Assembly: GCA_030684575.1 (NCBI GenBank)
Contig: JAUXVD010000014.1
Span: 186,001 to 250,000, forward strand
DNA: 64,000 bases
Origin: Nitrospirota bacterium
Lineage (GTDB): Bacteria; Nitrospirota; Nitrospiria; Nitrospirales; Nitrospiraceae
Reading direction: 5' to 3'
Shown here: piece after piece, positions 9,754 through 17,987 of the stretch
Numbering within the stretch: position 1 is the first letter of the stretch
How the letters are laid out: every line of letters begins with the position of its first letter
Translations under genes and position numbers: made by a program
The notes under the pieces: generated by a model
The model's database searches: none
Told to the model about the DNA's origin: nothing
Seen by the model: the letters and a program-made list of their open reading frames with translations, nothing else

Positions 9754-9797
9754 AGATCCGGGTGGAGACAATACCGGTGTATAGAAGGGGGGGCTAC

Positions 9798-10448
9798 ATG
9801 GAGATCAAGGGATCTACCGTCGCACAAGACTTGAAAACGGGTTGGGGGATGGTGGTGAGCGGAATTGGCTGCCTGCTACTGCTTGGTGCGGTTGCCATTC
9901 AGCCGGCGGTGGCTGGTGGCGCGACGGAGGCCATGAAAGGCACTATCGACGAGGTGCTGAGAATCATTCAGGACAAGGACCTCAAACAGCCGGGGAAATC
10001 GGAAGAGCGACGGCAGCGGTTGGAACGGGCTGTCGGGGACCGGTTCGACTATCCAGAAATGTCGAGGCGGGCGCTCGGTGCTCCGTGGAATACGCTGTCT
10101 GAAAAGGACAAACAAGAATTCGTCTCGCTGTTTCAGACACTCTTGACTAATTCCTATTCGGACAAGGTCGAGACCTATTCCGGTGAGGGAGTGCAGTACA
10201 TCAATGAACGGACGGAAAAGGACTTTGCCGAAGTGAGGACGAAGGTCCTCACAGGTAAGACCGAAATCCCTCTCGACTACCGCCTGCTCAACAAGGGTGT
10301 GGAGTGGCGAGTGTACGATGTGGTGGTGGACGGCGTAAGTTTGGTGAGTAATTACCGTGGACAGTTCACAAAGATTCTCCGCTCCTCAGGCTACGCCGAT
10401 CTCGTGGATCAGCTTCGCAAGAAATCCGACAAGATCAAAGCCCCGTAG
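9798..10448 (+). CDS. mlaC: MlaC/HpnM-like periplasmic lipid carrier
   Basis: Soluble periplasmic lipid-binding protein of the Ttg2D/MlaC family, 216 residues. A signal-type hydrophobic stretch (VVSGIGCLLLLGAVAIQPAVA) is followed by family features: DEVLRIIQDKDL, RFDYPEMSRRALGAPWN, FVSLFQTLLTNSYSDKVETY and YRLLNKGVEWRVYDVVVDGVSL. The ATG at 9798 follows a G-rich Shine-Dalgarno; an upstream GTG at 9762 is less likely. Hopanoid clusters elsewhere encode a relative called HpnM, so a hopanoid cargo is plausible here but unproven. Confidence 0.9.
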   Translation: MEIKGSTVAQDLKTGWGMVVSGIGCLLLLGAVAIQPAVAGGATEAMKGTIDEVLRIIQDKDLKQPGKSEERRQRLERAVGDRFDYPEMSRRALGAPWNTLSEKDKQEFVSLFQTLLTNSYSDKVETYSGEGVQYINERTEKDFAEVRTKVLTGKTEIPLDYRLLNKGVEWRVYDVVVDGVSLVSNYRGQFTKILRSSGYADLVDQLRKKSDKIKAP

Positions 10449-10466
10449 AGATCTCCAGGAAACTCC

Positions 10467-11669
10467 ATGACAAGCTTGCGCGGCTGTATCGCCGTTGCCC
10501 TCCTGTTTCTTGCGGCGAATGTCGTCTCGTTGCCTGAGGACGCACGAGCTGACGTTCAATACTTCCCGGTTCCGTCCGTGTCGACCAGCAAGAACGATGG
10601 GAGCGATGTTGGACTAATCACGCCGATTTTGATTACAGATCCCGATGGGGAGCTGAAATATATCGTCGCGCCGATGATCGTTCGCAACTCCATCGTGGGG
10701 ACGCGCGGGGCGCTCAATCTGTTCCGGTATGAACCGGGGGGGCGTGAGATTCGTTTCACCGGTTCATTTACGGAGCGGATCGAACGGAAGCTGGTCTTCA
10801 GTTATGCCGATCCAGCCTTCAGCCAGGGGCGCTACTCCCTGAATTTCGGTGCTTCGTTTTTCAAAAATGCCACCTCTCGGTTTTTCGGATTAGGAGAAGC
10901 GACCTCTGAACCGCAACAGACGAACTATACGGCGCGTGAGGGGAGAGCGAATTGGCGATTCGGGGTCTATGCCAACGAAGTGACCCAGATTTCCGTCGGG
11001 CAGCGTTTCCGCGACGTGCGTCTGCAGAAGGGGGCCACCGATCTTCCCTTTACCGGTGACCGATTTTCGACGGTGGATGGTGTGCGGGGGGAGTCGATCA
11101 TTCTCGGCCACCGGGCGACGTTTTATTATGATACGCGCAACAACCTCGTCTCGCCGACCGATGGAATGGCCGTAACGGCTTACGCCGAAGTGAATCAGAA
11201 TATTCGCAACGGAGATCATCCCGTCTACTCTCGCTACGAAGTCGAGGTTAAGAAGCTCTTCCCGAGCGAGTCGAAGCGCGCGATCCTCGTCGTGCGGGCG
11301 GATCTTCAGGCGACAATCGGGACACAGGTTCCGTTCTTCGAGCAAAGCTCCTTGGGTGGACAAAACAACCTCCGGGGGTTCGGCGGCGATCGGTTCATCG
11401 ACAAGCACCTTGTGTCGCTCAGCGTCGAGGAGCGGATCCATTTGGCGAGGACGAGAGTTGCAGGCGTCATCGCGGATTTCGAAGTCGCGCCGTTCCTGGA
11501 TACCGGACAGGTCTTCAACGACTATAAGGACGTCAGCTTTAAGAGTTATCGTATGACTCCCGGTGTCGGATTCCGCGGCATCGTGCGACCCAATGTCGTC
11601 GGACGTGTCGACTACGGCTATAGCCGGGAAGGCGGCGCGATCTATGCGGGATTGGATTTTCCCTACTAG
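10467..11669 (+). CDS. BamA/TamA-type outer-membrane beta-barrel (surface antigen D15 domain)
   Basis: Predicted outer-membrane protein of 400 residues with a cleavable signal peptide ending near PEDARA. The rest is beta-rich and ends in the barrel signal GGAIYAGLDFPY with an aromatic C-terminus. The D15-like part includes GHRATFYYDTRNNLVSPTDG, SLGGQNNLRGFGGDRF (the RGF element of the barrel) and PGVGFRGIVRPNVVGRVDYG. There is no obvious POTRA domain before the barrel. The gene lies 18 bases after mlaC as the last member of the operon, so it may act with the Mla system at the outer membrane. That link is inference from position only. Confidence 0.82.
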   Translation: MTSLRGCIAVALLFLAANVVSLPEDARADVQYFPVPSVSTSKNDGSDVGLITPILITDPDGELKYIVAPMIVRNSIVGTRGALNLFRYEPGGREIRFTGSFTERIERKLVFSYADPAFSQGRYSLNFGASFFKNATSRFFGLGEATSEPQQTNYTAREGRANWRFGVYANEVTQISVGQRFRDVRLQKGATDLPFTGDRFSTVDGVRGESIILGHRATFYYDTRNNLVSPTDGMAVTAYAEVNQNIRNGDHPVYSRYEVEVKKLFPSESKRAILVVRADLQATIGTQVPFFEQSSLGGQNNLRGFGGDRFIDKHLVSLSVEERIHLARTRVAGVIADFEVAPFLDTGQVFNDYKDVSFKSYRMTPGVGFRGIVRPNVVGRVDYGYSREGGAIYAGLDFPY

Positions 11670-12100
11670 CCTTGACGGCCGTTGCGTCTATCTAGTCGGA
11701 ACTGGTGTCCGTTGCGGAGGAGTTCAACGAAGACCCTTCAGCGACTCATGGAGCGGGGCGTAAGGTCCATCATTGAGGCGCGACAGAAGTGGCTCTTGGA
11801 TGTACCGATCAACTGCACCCACAGCTGCTTTGGCCGGTCTCAAGCGTCGAGCATGTGGACCTCATCACTGGTGGGGTGGAAGACTGTTCGCTCTCGACGG
11901 TCTTCACCCATCGATTCGAGTCATGAGTGAGAGGAGAAGTGCGGGGGCATCTGGCTAACCACTTGACAACATGGGGGTTCCATGTGAAAATCTGAGCCGT
12001 TAACCTATAAGCTGCTACGTTACTTCGTTGCTTCGCCAGTACGTACCTGAACCCAGCTCGTTGTTACAGACCCATGCATTCATGCAAAGGAGCATCTGCT
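11670..12100 (+). other. intergenic stretch before dxs
   Basis: About 430 bases with no convincing gene; the short frames here have no recognisable protein character. The only structured signal is a promoter-like pair at 11963-11991, listed separately. Confidence 0.6.
11963..11991 (+). promoter_or_regulatory. candidate promoter for dxs-ispG
   Basis: Perfect TTGACA (11963-11968), 17-base spacer, then GAAAAT (11986-11991), which matches four of six -10 positions. It lies about 110 bases before the dxs ATG. Confidence 0.45.
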
Positions 12101-14050
12101 ATGTCGATCTTGAAGACCATTCACAGCCCGGCTGATCTAAAACGGCTCTCACCGGCGCAGTTTCCTGTTTTGTGCCAGGAGCTGCGGGAACAGATTATCG
12201 GCGTGGTCTCTAATGTCGGAGGGCATCTGGCTTCGAACCTCGGAGTGATTGAACTGACGGTCGCGTTACACTATCTGCTCGATACGCCACAAGATAAAAT
12301 CGTTTGGGATACCAGCAATCAAGCCTATGCGCATAAGCTCCTCACCGGGCGCCGGGAACAGTTTCACACGCTCCGTCAGTACGGGGGAATGAGTGGTTTC
12401 ACCAAGCGCGAGGAGAGTGTCTACGATACGTTCAATGCAGGCCATGCTGGTACCGGCGTGTCCGCCGCTTTTGGGCTGGTCGCGGCCCGTGAGCAATTAG
12501 CGCAGCATCATAAGGTCGTCTGTGTCGTCGGGGATGGCGCCATGACCGCCGGGATGACGCTGGAAGGGCTGCATCATGCTGGAGGGTTGGGGAAAGACTT
12601 CCTGGTTATTCTGAACGACAATCAAATGTCCATTTCGAAGAATGTCGGCGCCATTTCCTCATATTTGAACCGGACCTTTACCGGAGAGTTTTATACCAAG
12701 ATGCGCGAGGAAACGGGGCAACTGTTGGGGAAGATTCCCCATATTGGGCAGGATATGCAGAAGTGGGCTCGCCGGGCAGAAGAATTGGCCAAGGGTGCGA
12801 TCCTCCCCGGACTGCTTTTTGAAGAGCTTGGGTTTAGGTATGCCGGACCGATCGACGGCCATAACTTTGAGCATCTGCTGCCGACCTTGGAGAACGTGTT
12901 GAAGATGAGGGGCCCGGTGTTGCTCCATGTCATCACGAAAAAAGGATTGGGCTACGAGCCTGCCGTGAATAATCCGGTGTGGTTCCATGCCTGTCCGCCT
13001 TTTGTACGGGAAACCGGGGCACCGGCTAAGAAGGCGGCTCGACCGTCCTATACGCAAATCGCCATCGAATCATTGGTGAAGTTGGCCCGTCATGATAAGC
13101 GCATCGTCGCAATTACGGCTGCGATGTGTGAAGGGACCGGCCTGAATATTTTCGAGAAGGAGTTTCCGGACCGGATCTATGATGTAGGTATTGCCGAACA
13201 ACATGCGGTGACGTTTGCGGCTGGTCTTGCGACGCAGGGCCTCCGCCCGGTGGTGGCCATGTATTCCACCTTCTTGCAGCGGGCGTACGACCAGGTGGTG
13301 CACGACGTTGCGACCCAAAATCTTCCGGTGACTTTTTGCATCGATCGCGGCGGGTTAGTGGCGGAAGACGGGACGACGCACCATGGGGCGTTCGATTATG
13401 CGTTCCTGCGCCACATGCCGAATATGGTGGTCATGGCGCCGAAGGATGAAAATGAGTTGCAGCATATGATGAAAACCTGCGTCGAACATGATGGGCCTGC
13501 CTCAGTGCGGTATCCTCGAGGGCTGACCCTGGGCGTGACGATGGATCAGGAACCGAAGGCCTTGCCAATGGGGAAGGGTGAGCTCTTGCAGGAAGGCACA
13601 GATGTCGCGATCGTCGCGATCGGTGTGTCGGTCTTGCATGCGGTGACGGCTGCAAAACGGCTAGAAGCCGAAGGCATTTCAACAGCGGTCGTGAATGGGC
13701 GTTTTGTGAAGCCGTTGGATCAGGACTTGATCGTCGGGGTCGCGAAAAAAGTTCGTTATGTCGTGACCGTTGAAGAAGGCAGTAAAATGGGCGGGTTCGG
13801 TTCAGCAGTACTCGAAGCCCTGTCGGACGGCGGCGTGACGGATGTGAGAACGAAGGTGATTGGGCTGCCCGATTGGTATATCGAGCAAGGACCACAGGAT
13901 TTCTTGCGAGAACGGTACGGGCTTACGGCGGAAGGTATCTATCAGAGCGTGAAGGAGTTGATCGGTCAGGCGCCGGCTCCTGCGCGAGAGCAACGCCCGC
14001 TCGCTACATTGGCAGATCGGTTGCCGCATGGAGACGAGCAGGGGAGCTAA
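12101..14050 (+). CDS. dxs: 1-deoxy-D-xylulose-5-phosphate synthase
   Basis: First and flux-controlling enzyme of the MEP pathway: thiamine-diphosphate-dependent condensation of pyruvate and glyceraldehyde-3-phosphate. The protein has 649 residues, normal for the family. Features seen: SNVGGHLASNLGVIELTVALH, VWDTSNQAYAHKLLTGR, the ThDP motif GDGAMTAGMTLEGLHHAG...NDNQMSIS, the transketolase block DVGIAEQHAVTFAAGLA, and DRGGLVAEDGTTHHGAFD. The ATG at 12101 is chosen because AAAGGAGC lies 7 bases upstream; an upstream in-frame ATG at 12074 has no such site. It is followed 24 bases later by ispG, giving two MEP genes in one unit. Confidence 0.96.
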   Translation: MSILKTIHSPADLKRLSPAQFPVLCQELREQIIGVVSNVGGHLASNLGVIELTVALHYLLDTPQDKIVWDTSNQAYAHKLLTGRREQFHTLRQYGGMSGFTKREESVYDTFNAGHAGTGVSAAFGLVAAREQLAQHHKVVCVVGDGAMTAGMTLEGLHHAGGLGKDFLVILNDNQMSISKNVGAISSYLNRTFTGEFYTKMREETGQLLGKIPHIGQDMQKWARRAEELAKGAILPGLLFEELGFRYAGPIDGHNFEHLLPTLENVLKMRGPVLLHVITKKGLGYEPAVNNPVWFHACPPFVRETGAPAKKAARPSYTQIAIESLVKLARHDKRIVAITAAMCEGTGLNIFEKEFPDRIYDVGIAEQHAVTFAAGLATQGLRPVVAMYSTFLQRAYDQVVHDVATQNLPVTFCIDRGGLVAEDGTTHHGAFDYAFLRHMPNMVVMAPKDENELQHMMKTCVEHDGPASVRYPRGLTLGVTMDQEPKALPMGKGELLQEGTDVAIVAIGVSVLHAVTAAKRLEAEGISTAVVNGRFVKPLDQDLIVGVAKKVRYVVTVEEGSKMGGFGSAVLEALSDGGVTDVRTKVIGLPDWYIEQGPQDFLRERYGLTAEGIYQSVKELIGQAPAPAREQRPLATLADRLPHGDEQGS

Positions 14051-14074
14051 GAGGAAAACGGCAAGAAGAACACG

Positions 14075-15256
14075 ATGCATATTACTAGACGAAAAACCAG
14101 GCAGATCACGGTTGGCAAGCTCAAGATCGGCGGAGATGCGCCCGTGTCCGTGCAGTCGATGTGCTCGACCGACACGAGAGATGTCGTCGCAACGATCGAG
14201 CAGATCCGCCAGCTGGAAGCTGCCGGTTGTGAAGTGATCCGTGTGGCCGTGCCAGACGACGAAGCGGCGGCAGTACTGCCCAAGATCAAAGCGGCGATGA
14301 CCGTACCGCTGGTCGCGGATATCCATTTCGACCATCGGCTGGCATTGAAAGCTGCCGAGGTCGTCGACTGCGTCAGGATCAACCCCGGCAACATCGGAGC
14401 CTGGTGGAAAGTCGAAGAAGTTATTAAGGCGGTGAACGAGCGGGGCATTCCCTTGCGCATCGGCGTGAACGGCGGGTCGCTCGAGCGGCCGTTGTTGGAC
14501 AAGTATGGCTGGCCATCACCCGAAGCCTTGGCTGAATCGGCGCTCAACGCCGTCCATGCGTTGGAAGATGTTGGCTTTACGAATATGAAAGTGTCGTTGA
14601 AGGCATCCGATGTGCACCATGCCATTGATGCCTATTGGTTATTTGCCCACCAGTCCGACTATCCCTTGCACATCGGGATTACCGAGGCGGGCACGTTGAT
14701 GACCGGTGCCGTTAAGTCGACCATGGGGCTTGGATACTTGCTCTCCCAGGGGATCGGCGACACGCTGCGCGTGTCGCTGGCGGCTGATCCGGTTGAAGAA
14801 GTCAAAGTAGGGTTCGAGATCTTGAAGTCGCTCGAACTTCGCCACCGAGGGATCAATGTCATCGCCTGCCCAACCTGTGGCCGAGTTGAGATCGATGTGG
14901 TGAAGCTGGCCAACGAATTGGAAAAGAAGCTCGGTCATATCACGACTCCGTTGAATGTGTCGGTCCTTGGCTGTGTCGTGAACGGGATTGGCGAGGGGAA
15001 GGAAGCGGATATCGGGATTGCCGGCGGTGAAGGCAAGGGGATCCTCTTCAAAAAGGGCAAACTCGTTCGCAAGGTGCCCATCGAAGAGTTGATGGACACG
15101 CTGATCCAAGAGGTCGAGTTGATGGCCAAGGAAAAGGAAGCTGAAGGGAATGGGACGGTCGTGGTCCCTTCGAACGAAGGATGGGAATCGATGAGTTCAC
15201 AGTCGGATGAGCCCACCACGCTTGGAAAAGAAATCCCTGTGTTGCCCAACCGTTGA
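14075..15256 (+). CDS. ispG: 4-hydroxy-3-methylbut-2-en-1-yl diphosphate synthase
   Basis: 4Fe-4S enzyme that converts MEcPP to HMBPP, the substrate of IspH, encoded at the start of the window. The protein has 393 residues in the short two-domain form. The TIM-barrel part begins RRKTRQITVGKLKIGGDAPVSVQSM. The cluster ligands lie in CPTCGRVEIDV and LGCVVNGIGEGKEADIGIAGG. The C-terminal 40 residues after LIQEVELMAKEKEAEG are polar and variable. The gene lies just downstream of dxs. Confidence 0.96.
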   Translation: MHITRRKTRQITVGKLKIGGDAPVSVQSMCSTDTRDVVATIEQIRQLEAAGCEVIRVAVPDDEAAAVLPKIKAAMTVPLVADIHFDHRLALKAAEVVDCVRINPGNIGAWWKVEEVIKAVNERGIPLRIGVNGGSLERPLLDKYGWPSPEALAESALNAVHALEDVGFTNMKVSLKASDVHHAIDAYWLFAHQSDYPLHIGITEAGTLMTGAVKSTMGLGYLLSQGIGDTLRVSLAADPVEEVKVGFEILKSLELRHRGINVIACPTCGRVEIDVVKLANELEKKLGHITTPLNVSVLGCVVNGIGEGKEADIGIAGGEGKGILFKKGKLVRKVPIEELMDTLIQEVELMAKEKEAEGNGTVVVPSNEGWESMSSQSDEPTTLGKEIPVLPNR

Positions 15257-15299
15257 GCATCTATTCTTCACGCCTGCGCCGTATTTCTGACATGGCAAG

Positions 15300-15329
15300 T
15301 TGAGATAGAGGAAGAGGGCCCGCTATAAT
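15300..15329 (+). promoter_or_regulatory. promoter of tRNA-Cys
   Basis: TTGAGA (15300-15305), 18-base spacer, perfect TATAAT (15324-15329). The mature tRNA begins only 9 bases after the -10 box, so the primary transcript would have almost no 5' leader. Confidence 0.65.
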
Positions 15330-15337
15330 GCGCGCGG

Positions 15338-15413
15338 GGCGCCGTACCCAAGTGGTTAAGGGAGCAGTCTGCAAAACTGCGATTCGGCGGTTCGAACCCG
15401 CCCGGCGCCTCCA
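15338..15413 (+). tRNA. tRNA-Cys (anticodon GCA)
   Basis: Cloverleaf read directly: acceptor GGCGCCG (15338-15344) pairs with CGGCGCC (15403-15409), followed by U discriminator and encoded CCA. The anticodon arm GCAGT-CTGCAAA-ACTGC carries GCA. The T arm has GGCGG-TTCGAAC-CCGCC. The U discriminator is the usual identity element of tRNA-Cys. Confidence 0.96.
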
Positions 15414-15528
15414 AATTGACGACAGGGGATGAGAGTGTTAGGATCTATGCCGTTTCTTGCTCGCAAGTCCAGCTGCGGTTCGCAGTTGCTCACTACACAG
15501 ACAGCATAAAGTAGAAGGAGAGAGAGGA

Positions 15529-16545
15529 ATGGCCGTTCCACTTTCCCAGATGTTTACAGTCACGAAGTACGTGCTCACCCAGAAAGTTACCAGGGTGAAG
15601 CGGTATCCGCTTGTGTTGATGCTGGAGCCTTTATTCCGGTGTAATTTGGCCTGTGCCGGCTGCGGCAAGATTCAGTACCCGGACCATGTGCTGGATAAGC
15701 GGCTGACTCCGGAGCAATGCTGGGCTGCGGCGGAAGAATGCGGAGCCCCGATCGTCAGCATTCCAGGGGGAGAGCCGATGATCCATCCTGAGATGGCGTC
15801 GATTGTTCGCGGACTGGTCGCACAGAAACGGTACGTGTACCTCTGCACCAATGCGATTCTGATGGAGCGGAAACTCGATGAGTATGAGCCGTCGAAGTTT
15901 CTCACGTTCAGCGTCCATATGGACGGACTGAAAGATGAGCACGATCTGGCGGTGTGTCGGGACGGCGTCTATGACGTCGCGGTGAAGGCCATCAAGGCGG
16001 CGTTGAAGCGGGGCCATCGGGTGACCACCAATACGACGCTCTTCGACGATGCCAACCCTGAACGCGTGCGCAAATTTTTCGATGCGATGATGGAGCTCGG
16101 CGTCGAAGGCATGATGATCTCGCCGGGGTACAGCTACAATAAGGCGCCAGACCAACAGCATTTTTTGAAGCGAGAACGCACACGAGAATTATTCTCCCGT
16201 ATTTTGGGGAGTCCGAAGAAGGGGTGGCAGTTTAATCAGTCACCTCTGTTCCTCGATTTCTTGATGGGGCGCCGGGAGTATGAATGCACGCCCTGGGGCA
16301 ATCCGACCTACAACGTATTCGGGTGGCAGAAGCCCTGCTACTTGCTTCAGGAAGGTTATGCGAAGACGTTCCGTGAGCTGATGGACAGCACGGAATGGGA
16401 TCACTACGGGACGGGGCGGAATGAGAAATGCGCCGATTGTATGGTGCATTGCGGCTATGAAGCCTCGGCAGTCGAAGATACTTTCGGTACGTTGTCCGGG
16501 TTTGGCCGGACTGTGAAGTTAACGATGCTCCCTACCTCGCGATGA
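15529..16545 (+). CDS. hpnH: adenosyl-hopene transferase, radical SAM
   Basis: Radical SAM enzyme that adds the 5'-deoxyadenosyl group of SAM to diploptene, giving adenosylhopane, the substrate of HpnG. The protein has 338 residues. The radical SAM cysteines C38-x3-C42-x2-C45 are in FRCNLACAGCGKIQYP, and the GGEP motif is in SIPGGEPMIHPEM. Further Cys residues near the C-terminus (CADCMVHCGYE) are typical of HpnH. The start ATG at 15529 has AAGGAGAGAG upstream; the frame continues to 15457 but without a ribosome site. It follows tRNA-Cys and probably has its own promoter. Confidence 0.94.
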   Translation: MAVPLSQMFTVTKYVLTQKVTRVKRYPLVLMLEPLFRCNLACAGCGKIQYPDHVLDKRLTPEQCWAAAEECGAPIVSIPGGEPMIHPEMASIVRGLVAQKRYVYLCTNAILMERKLDEYEPSKFLTFSVHMDGLKDEHDLAVCRDGVYDVAVKAIKAALKRGHRVTTNTTLFDDANPERVRKFFDAMMELGVEGMMISPGYSYNKAPDQQHFLKRERTRELFSRILGSPKKGWQFNQSPLFLDFLMGRREYECTPWGNPTYNVFGWQKPCYLLQEGYAKTFRELMDSTEWDHYGTGRNEKCADCMVHCGYEASAVEDTFGTLSGFGRTVKLTMLPTSR

Positions 16546-16600
16546 ACACGACGCATTGCATGCTCTTGTGTGCCCCGTACGGTGCGGCAGGACCCTCGTC

Positions 16601-16993
16601 ATGACCGATACCAAGAATCATAGCGATGATGTCGTTGGCTCGCTGGAGGGCCGTGTGTTTCAGCCTTCTTCTTTTGCTGAGCTGGCGGAAGCCGTGGAGC
16701 TGGCATTCGACTATCGTGGCGATGTGACCGTCGTATTGAAGTCGGGGGAGTCGCTCGGCGGGTATTTGTTCAATCGCCAGGTCAGTGGTTCCGATTCCTA
16801 TCTTGAAGTGTTTCCTTCTGATAGCTCTCCTGCTCGGCGCATCCGTTACGATCAGATCGCCTCCATTGCCTTCACCGGTGAGGATACGGCCACGGGGAAG
16901 TCCTGGGAAACCTGGATTGCGAAGAAGGATTCTGAACGACGATCCGAAGTGGAACGTGTTGCCGCGGACGCGCAAGCGCGCGGAATTCTCTAG
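16601..16993 (+). CDS. conserved small protein of unknown function
   Basis: A 130-residue acidic, soluble protein with no signal peptide. The middle (VTVVLKSGESLGGYLFNRQ, then YLEVFPSDS and RIRYDQIASIAFTGEDTATG) reads like a small beta-barrel, comparable to SH3/LSm-like folds, but this is an impression from the pattern. The C-terminus is a short charged helix. The start is placed at ATG 16601, preceded by AGGA; a frame from 16556 overlaps nothing but has no better site. It lies about 55 bases after hpnH and may be co-transcribed. Confidence 0.65.
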   Translation: MTDTKNHSDDVVGSLEGRVFQPSSFAELAEAVELAFDYRGDVTVVLKSGESLGGYLFNRQVSGSDSYLEVFPSDSSPARRIRYDQIASIAFTGEDTATGKSWETWIAKKDSERRSEVERVAADAQARGIL

Positions 16994-17115
16994 CCCCCTG
17001 TTATTCCAGCTCTATCTTTTTCCCGCTCGTTCTTCTATACAGACATATCTTGAATAGTCCGCTCCTGGCGCAGGGAATAGGGCTTGCTGGCTTGTTGAAT
17101 TGGGCGGTCAATTCG

Positions 17116-17144
17116 TTGACAAAAACTAGGGGCTATGTTAAAAG
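17116..17144 (+). promoter_or_regulatory. candidate promoter for the next exported protein gene
   Basis: Perfect TTGACA (17116-17121), 17-base spacer, TAAAAG (17139-17144). It would give a leader of about 95 bases before the ATG at 17246. The leader holds a hairpin, CTGGAC near 17209 with GTCCAG near 17234. Confidence 0.45.
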
Positions 17145-17245
17145 GGTCGGCCTCAAAATGGCCTGGCTCATTGCAGATCAGACTTTCTGCTGTGTGGGCT
17201 GGACGCAAGAGTCCGGCGACCGAAAAAGGCGTCAGTCCAGAGCTC

Positions 17246-17785
17246 ATGAGGCGTAGACAGATCGCACAGAATGAATCTCGGTGGCGGGAGTGGATCCTGG
17301 CCATAGCCATAGTAGGCGGTCTCCCATCGGTTGTTTCTGCCACGCATGAAGCCGATCACCGATTTACGGTCGAAGGCTTTGTATGCGGGACGGATGGGAG
17401 GGGCAGCGCAAATATAGACGTGCTCGTGAAGGATACGAGAATCTCCTACGGCCAGATCGTGAAGACCGACGGAGATGGGTACTACAAGGCGGCGTTTCAT
17501 CTCCATAACGATAACCTTGGCGATCCGTTGCTGGTTGAAGCCAGGGGGGAGCAGCAGGAGCAGAAGATTTCGTTTGATCCGAAGGATCTGGAGGCAGAGC
17601 GAAAAGTCCAGGTTAACTTTGGGACGGGCTGTATACACGATAGAGAACGCGTTCCAATGTGGGTGTACGGAGGATTGGGCGCCGTTGCTGCAGCTGCCGG
17701 CGGGTTCGTGGGATTGAAGATGATTCGCGCATGGCGGAAGCGGGAACAGAAGCGAGGGACGTCTCAGGGTAAGCGAAAGAAATAG
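17246..17785 (+). CDS. exported membrane-anchored protein with a carboxypeptidase-regulatory/transthyretin-like fold
   Basis: A 179-residue protein. An N-terminal signal segment (WILAIAIVGGLPSVVSA) is followed by a beta-sandwich-like domain with FTVEGFVCGTDGRGSANIDVLVKD and KTDGDGYYKAAFHLHN. This pattern is typical of carboxypeptidase-regulatory-like domains. A C-terminal membrane helix (WVYGGLGAVAAAAGGFVGLK) ends in a very basic tail, RAWRKREQKRGTSQGKRKK. The start at 17246 is preferred to the upstream codon at 17135 because the signal peptide begins there. An intrinsic terminator separates it from the cytochrome cluster, so it is its own unit. The function is unknown. Confidence 0.7.
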   Translation: MRRRQIAQNESRWREWILAIAIVGGLPSVVSATHEADHRFTVEGFVCGTDGRGSANIDVLVKDTRISYGQIVKTDGDGYYKAAFHLHNDNLGDPLLVEARGEQQEQKISFDPKDLEAERKVQVNFGTGCIHDRERVPMWVYGGLGAVAAAAGGFVGLKMIRAWRKREQKRGTSQGKRKK

Positions 17786-17880
17786 CGAAGCGGTCCATGG
17801 GACGGATATGCGTCTCGCTGGATGAGTGGATGGATGTTGATAGGGGGTACGAGTGGCGGTAGAGGACTCGTTGGGATCAG

Positions 17881-17925
17881 CGCTTTTGCAGGGGAGATTA
17901 TCCTCCCGGTGAAAGCGTTTTTTTT
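17881..17925 (+). terminator. intrinsic terminator upstream of the cytochrome cluster
   Basis: The outer stem CGCTTT (17881-17886) pairs with AAAGCG (17912-17917), and the inner stem GGGAG (17892-17896) pairs with CTCCC (17903-17907). Eight T residues follow directly at 17918-17925. It ends the unit of the exported protein and isolates the respiratory operon, which must start between here and 17988. Confidence 0.75.
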
Positions 17926-17987
17926 CGTCTTGGTGCGAAAGTGAAACGTTACCGATATGGTCGCGAAAAAAGGAGTAGGGGATAGAT

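Noticed and set aside
17161-17245. GGACGCAAGAGTCCGGC in the leader of the 17246 gene resembles the core of a cyclic-di-GMP (GEMM) riboswitch.
   Set aside because: The upstream GCAAACC-GAAA hairpin and the downstream GGTAGC element of GEMM are missing. Only a simple CTGGAC/GTCCAG hairpin remains.
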